Source: Pseudopedobacter sp965218985 (GTDB lineage Bacteria > Bacteroidota > Bacteroidia > Sphingobacteriales > Sphingobacteriaceae). From it: DNA of 64,000 nt. Position 1 is the first letter of the stretch. Each line of letters starts with the position of its first letter. Positions 62,070 through 64,000 of this stretch are shown piece by piece. The stretch is from positions 2,798,894 through 2,862,893 of the forward strand of contig CBDCMP010000007.1 of assembly GCA_965218985.1 (NCBI GenBank), read 5' to 3'. The position numbers and the translations under genes are program-made. A model generated the notes under the pieces. It saw only the letters and a list, made by a program, of their open reading frames with translations. It had not been told where the DNA came from and made no database searches.

Positions 62070-62882
62070 ATGATGGTTAAAAAAATTAAAACGACCACCC
62101 TTGTATGTCTTACTGTTTTGTTGGTGGCGTGTTCAACTGTACCGTTAACAGGGAGACGACAAGCAAACTTAGTGAGTGATGCAGAGATGCAACAAATGGC
62201 AGCCCAAAGTTACCAGCAATTTTTAAATGACCCTTCCACTAAAGTAGTGAACAACACAGCACAAAGTAGAAAAGTGAAAGAAATTGGCTCCAGGATTCAG
62301 GCAGCTGTCACTAAATTTATGAACGCCAATGGCTATGCTGATCAAATTGCTGGATACCAGTGGGAGTTTAATTTAGTGGAGAGCAAAGAGGTCAACGCTT
62401 GGTGTATGCCTGGCGGAAAAGTTGCAGTTTATACCGGAATCTTGCCAGTGACCCAAACCGATGCTGGATTAGCAACCGTGATGGGACATGAGATCGCTCA
62501 TGCCGTTGCTAAGCATTCTAACGAAAGATATTCGCAGCAGATGATCGCTCAGGGATTAGGTTCCATATTAGGCGGCGCAGTGACCAATTCACAGGCCGGA
62601 ATGAATGTTTTCAACCAGGTTTTTGGAATTGGTGCGCAAACAGGGGTTTTACTGCCTAACTCTAGAAAACAAGAATCTGAAGCAGACCGGTTAGGTTTGA
62701 CTTTCATGGCTATGGCAGGATACAATCCGCAAAATGCCGTAGATTTTTGGCAAAGAATGGCTGCGCAGAGTAACGGACAAGCTCCGCCAGAATTTTTAAG
62801 CACCCACCCAAGTGATGCCACCAGAATAGCAGATATCAAAAAGTATCTTCCCGAAGCTCAAAAATATTACGCTGCCAGATAA
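62070..62882 (+). CDS. M48-family metallopeptidase lipoprotein
   Basis: This 270-residue protein has a lipoprotein signal (VCLTVLLVACSTVP, lipidated Cys21). The peptidase domain has GHEIAHAVAKHSNE with the HExxH zinc motif and a downstream Glu in ESEADRLG. It resembles Oma1/LoiP/YcaL-type periplasmic proteases of protein quality control. It starts 7 bases after plsY and closes the operon before a strong terminator. Confidence 0.93.
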   Translation: MMVKKIKTTTLVCLTVLLVACSTVPLTGRRQANLVSDAEMQQMAAQSYQQFLNDPSTKVVNNTAQSRKVKEIGSRIQAAVTKFMNANGYADQIAGYQWEFNLVESKEVNAWCMPGGKVAVYTGILPVTQTDAGLATVMGHEIAHAVAKHSNERYSQQMIAQGLGSILGGAVTNSQAGMNVFNQVFGIGAQTGVLLPNSRKQESEADRLGLTFMAMAGYNPQNAVDFWQRMAAQSNGQAPPEFLSTHPSDATRIADIKKYLPEAQKYYAAR

Positions 62883-62914
62883 CTAAATAATATTTAAAAG
62901 CCTCCAATTACACT

Positions 62915-62952
62915 GCCCCCAAAAAGTTAGAGACTATTTGGGGGCATTTTTA
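62915..62952 (+). terminator. Rho-independent terminator after the M48 gene
   Basis: TGCCCCCAAA and TTTGGGGGCA form a perfect 10-bp stem with a 13-base loop, followed by TTTTTA. The interval from here to 63049 shows no gene. Confidence 0.88.
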
Positions 62953-63049
62953 TGAATAAAAACAGAAAGCATGGTTCCGACGATGGTGGATGGAATGGCG
63001 TTGCAGGAGATATGACTGTGCTTTTGTGACGATGGAATCAACATTAAAA

Positions 63050-64000
63050 TCAGTCATCGTCACCAAGCACTTTCAGTATGGCCACTGCCTTCAGCAAGCA
63101 TTCTTCATACTCCTTTTCAGCTTCCGCGTAATAAGTAATGGCACTGCCCACCTGGAAAGAAAGATATTTAGCCGTCGCGTTATAAAGAAGAGATCTGATG
63201 ATGACATTGAAATCGAAATCATCTTCCGGTGAGAAGTAACCCACCGCCCCGGAGTACATTCCACGCTTTGTTTTTTCGTAGTGCTCCATTAAGTTTAATG
63301 CTTTTATTTTTGGTGCTCCGGTCATACTTCCCATTGGAAAAGAATTTTTTAAAACCTCTACATTTGAAATCCCATCCTGAAGTTCACATACTACTGTGGA
63401 AATCAGCTGATGTACCTGCCTGAAACTATAAACGCCAAATAATTCCTCTACTTTTACTGATCCTTTCTTTGCGGATTTTGTTAAATCGTTTCTAACCAAA
63501 TCCACTATCATCACATTCTCCTGCCGCTCCTTTGTGTTGTTCAACAGCTCTTTTCTAAGGTGCGCATCCTCTTTCTCATCCGTGCTTCTTTTGGCAGTTC
63601 CTTTAATAGGTTGTGAAATCAATTTGTTGCCTTTTTTTGAAAGGAATCTTTCCGGGGAGGCAGAGATGATGTATTTATCAAACCATTTAAAATAGTTCGC
63701 GAACGGTGTGGGAGATAAATGATTAAGTTGATGATAAACTTCAGCGGGTCGGATCACCGTGTCCTCAGCATAAAATTCGATGCAAAAATTAGATTCATAG
63801 ACGTCACCGCGAGCGATATTTCTTTTTATCTGATTCAGAGTGCTGATGTACTCAGGTTTGTTGAATCTGCATTTGATTTCCGGCTGGACATGAGGACCTT
63901 CAGCTAACAATGAAAACCCGTTTATTTGCTCAAGCAAATCTTCATTATTATCATAAATGATCTCCAGCTCATTTCCCTTCAGTTTTAAAAGATATTTTGG
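63050..64000 (-). CDS. pabB: Chorismate-binding enzyme, PabB-like (5' end outside window)
   Basis: The minus-strand frame is open to the window edge, so the N-terminus is missing; 316 residues are visible. They form the chorismate-binding domain: RGDVYESNFCIEFYAED, ISASPERFLSKKG, ISQPIKGTAKR, NVMIVDLVRNDL and SMTGAPKIKALNLMEHYEKTKRGMYSGAVGYF. The PIKGT lysine is typical of aminodeoxychorismate synthase component I. It serves folate synthesis. Anthranilate synthase component I is less likely but cannot be ruled out from the visible part. Confidence 0.87.
   Translation of the reverse strand, partial: PKYLLKLKGNELEIIYDNNEDLLEQINGFSLLAEGPHVQPEIKCRFNKPEYISTLNQIKRNIARGDVYESNFCIEFYAEDTVIRPAEVYHQLNHLSPTPFANYFKWFDKYIISASPERFLSKKGNKLISQPIKGTAKRSTDEKEDAHLRKELLNNTKERQENVMIVDLVRNDLTKSAKKGSVKVEELFGVYSFRQVHQLISTVVCELQDGISNVEVLKNSFPMGSMTGAPKIKALNLMEHYEKTKRGMYSGAVGYFSPEDDFDFNVIIRSLLYNATAKYLSFQVGSAITYYAEAEKEYEECLLKAVAILKVLGDDD

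Noticed and set aside
62990..63423. Two plus-strand frames opposite the pabB-like gene
   Set aside because: They are antisense shadows of a clearly conserved chorismate-binding domain.
1..64000. tRNA, rRNA or replication-origin features
   Set aside because: No tRNA cloverleaf signature (GTTCGAATC-type T-loop), no rRNA sequence and no DnaA-box cluster was recognised by eye.

Overview
The window is a chromosomal segment from a Bacteroidota bacterium, most likely of the Sphingobacteriales/Chitinophagales kind. The evidence is type IX secretion (T9SS) C-terminal sorting domains on three secreted proteins, loose lipobox lipoproteins, TAnnTTTG-like promoter boxes, a split transketolase, and typical gene pairs such as DUF4783-nadC. 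The core genes look ordinary. The unusual material lies in about 5.4-20.2 kb.

Layout. 0-5.3 kb: a truncated Kup potassium transporter (-), a small T9SS protein, a fumarylacetoacetase-family hydrolase, an M23 peptidase and bcp. 5.4-14.6 kb: a minus-strand locus with one full-length secreted alpha/beta-hydrolase (lipase-like, Ig-like tail, T9SS sorting domain). It is preceded by eight paralogous lipoprotein genes, between which lie six broken 5' stubs of lipase genes. An IS4-type insertion sequence (14.56-15.93 kb) closes the outer edge. 16.1-21.1 kb: a PorE-like OmpA/propeller protein, a tandem hairpin repeat, and a split transketolase whose N-terminal subunit is frameshifted. A ~100 bp leader is duplicated in inverted orientation before the PorE-like gene and before the transketolase C-terminal subunit. 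21.2-31.3 kb: an ECF sigma factor operon, an ABC-2 exporter, carA, panB, an RluA-type pseudouridine synthase, a patatin, a CvpA-CAP fusion and manA. 31.4-50.4 kb: an SDR gene, then an exopolysaccharide locus with WecG-type transferase, initiating phosphoglycosyltransferase, Wza, Wzc, polymerase and flippase candidates, two glycosyltransferases, three hexapeptide acyltransferases and two beta-helix proteins. 50.4-64 kb: YwbE, an APC permease, MscS, icd, dnaX, dnaK, DUF4783-nadC-plsY-M48, and a pabB-like gene cut by the window end.

How the genes work together. The exopolysaccharide genes form a nearly complete Wzx/Wzy-type route: lipid-linked initiation, sugar addition and acetylation, flipping, polymerisation, then Wzc/Wza export. 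Surface beta-helix proteins could trim or modify the product. ManA could supply mannose phosphates. The sigma factor, the putative anti-sigma and the small periplasmic protein look like one envelope-response operon.

The best candidate for an undescribed system is the lipase/lipoprotein array. Each lipoprotein gene but one is followed by the 5' end of a lipase gene, and only the last lipase is complete. Base composition switches inside that lipase gene at the border of its Ig/T9SS tail. The lipoproteins are mosaics of one another. This is what repeated replacement of a secreted effector, with retention of old partner (immunity-like) lipoproteins, would leave behind. The functional part of that reading is inference.
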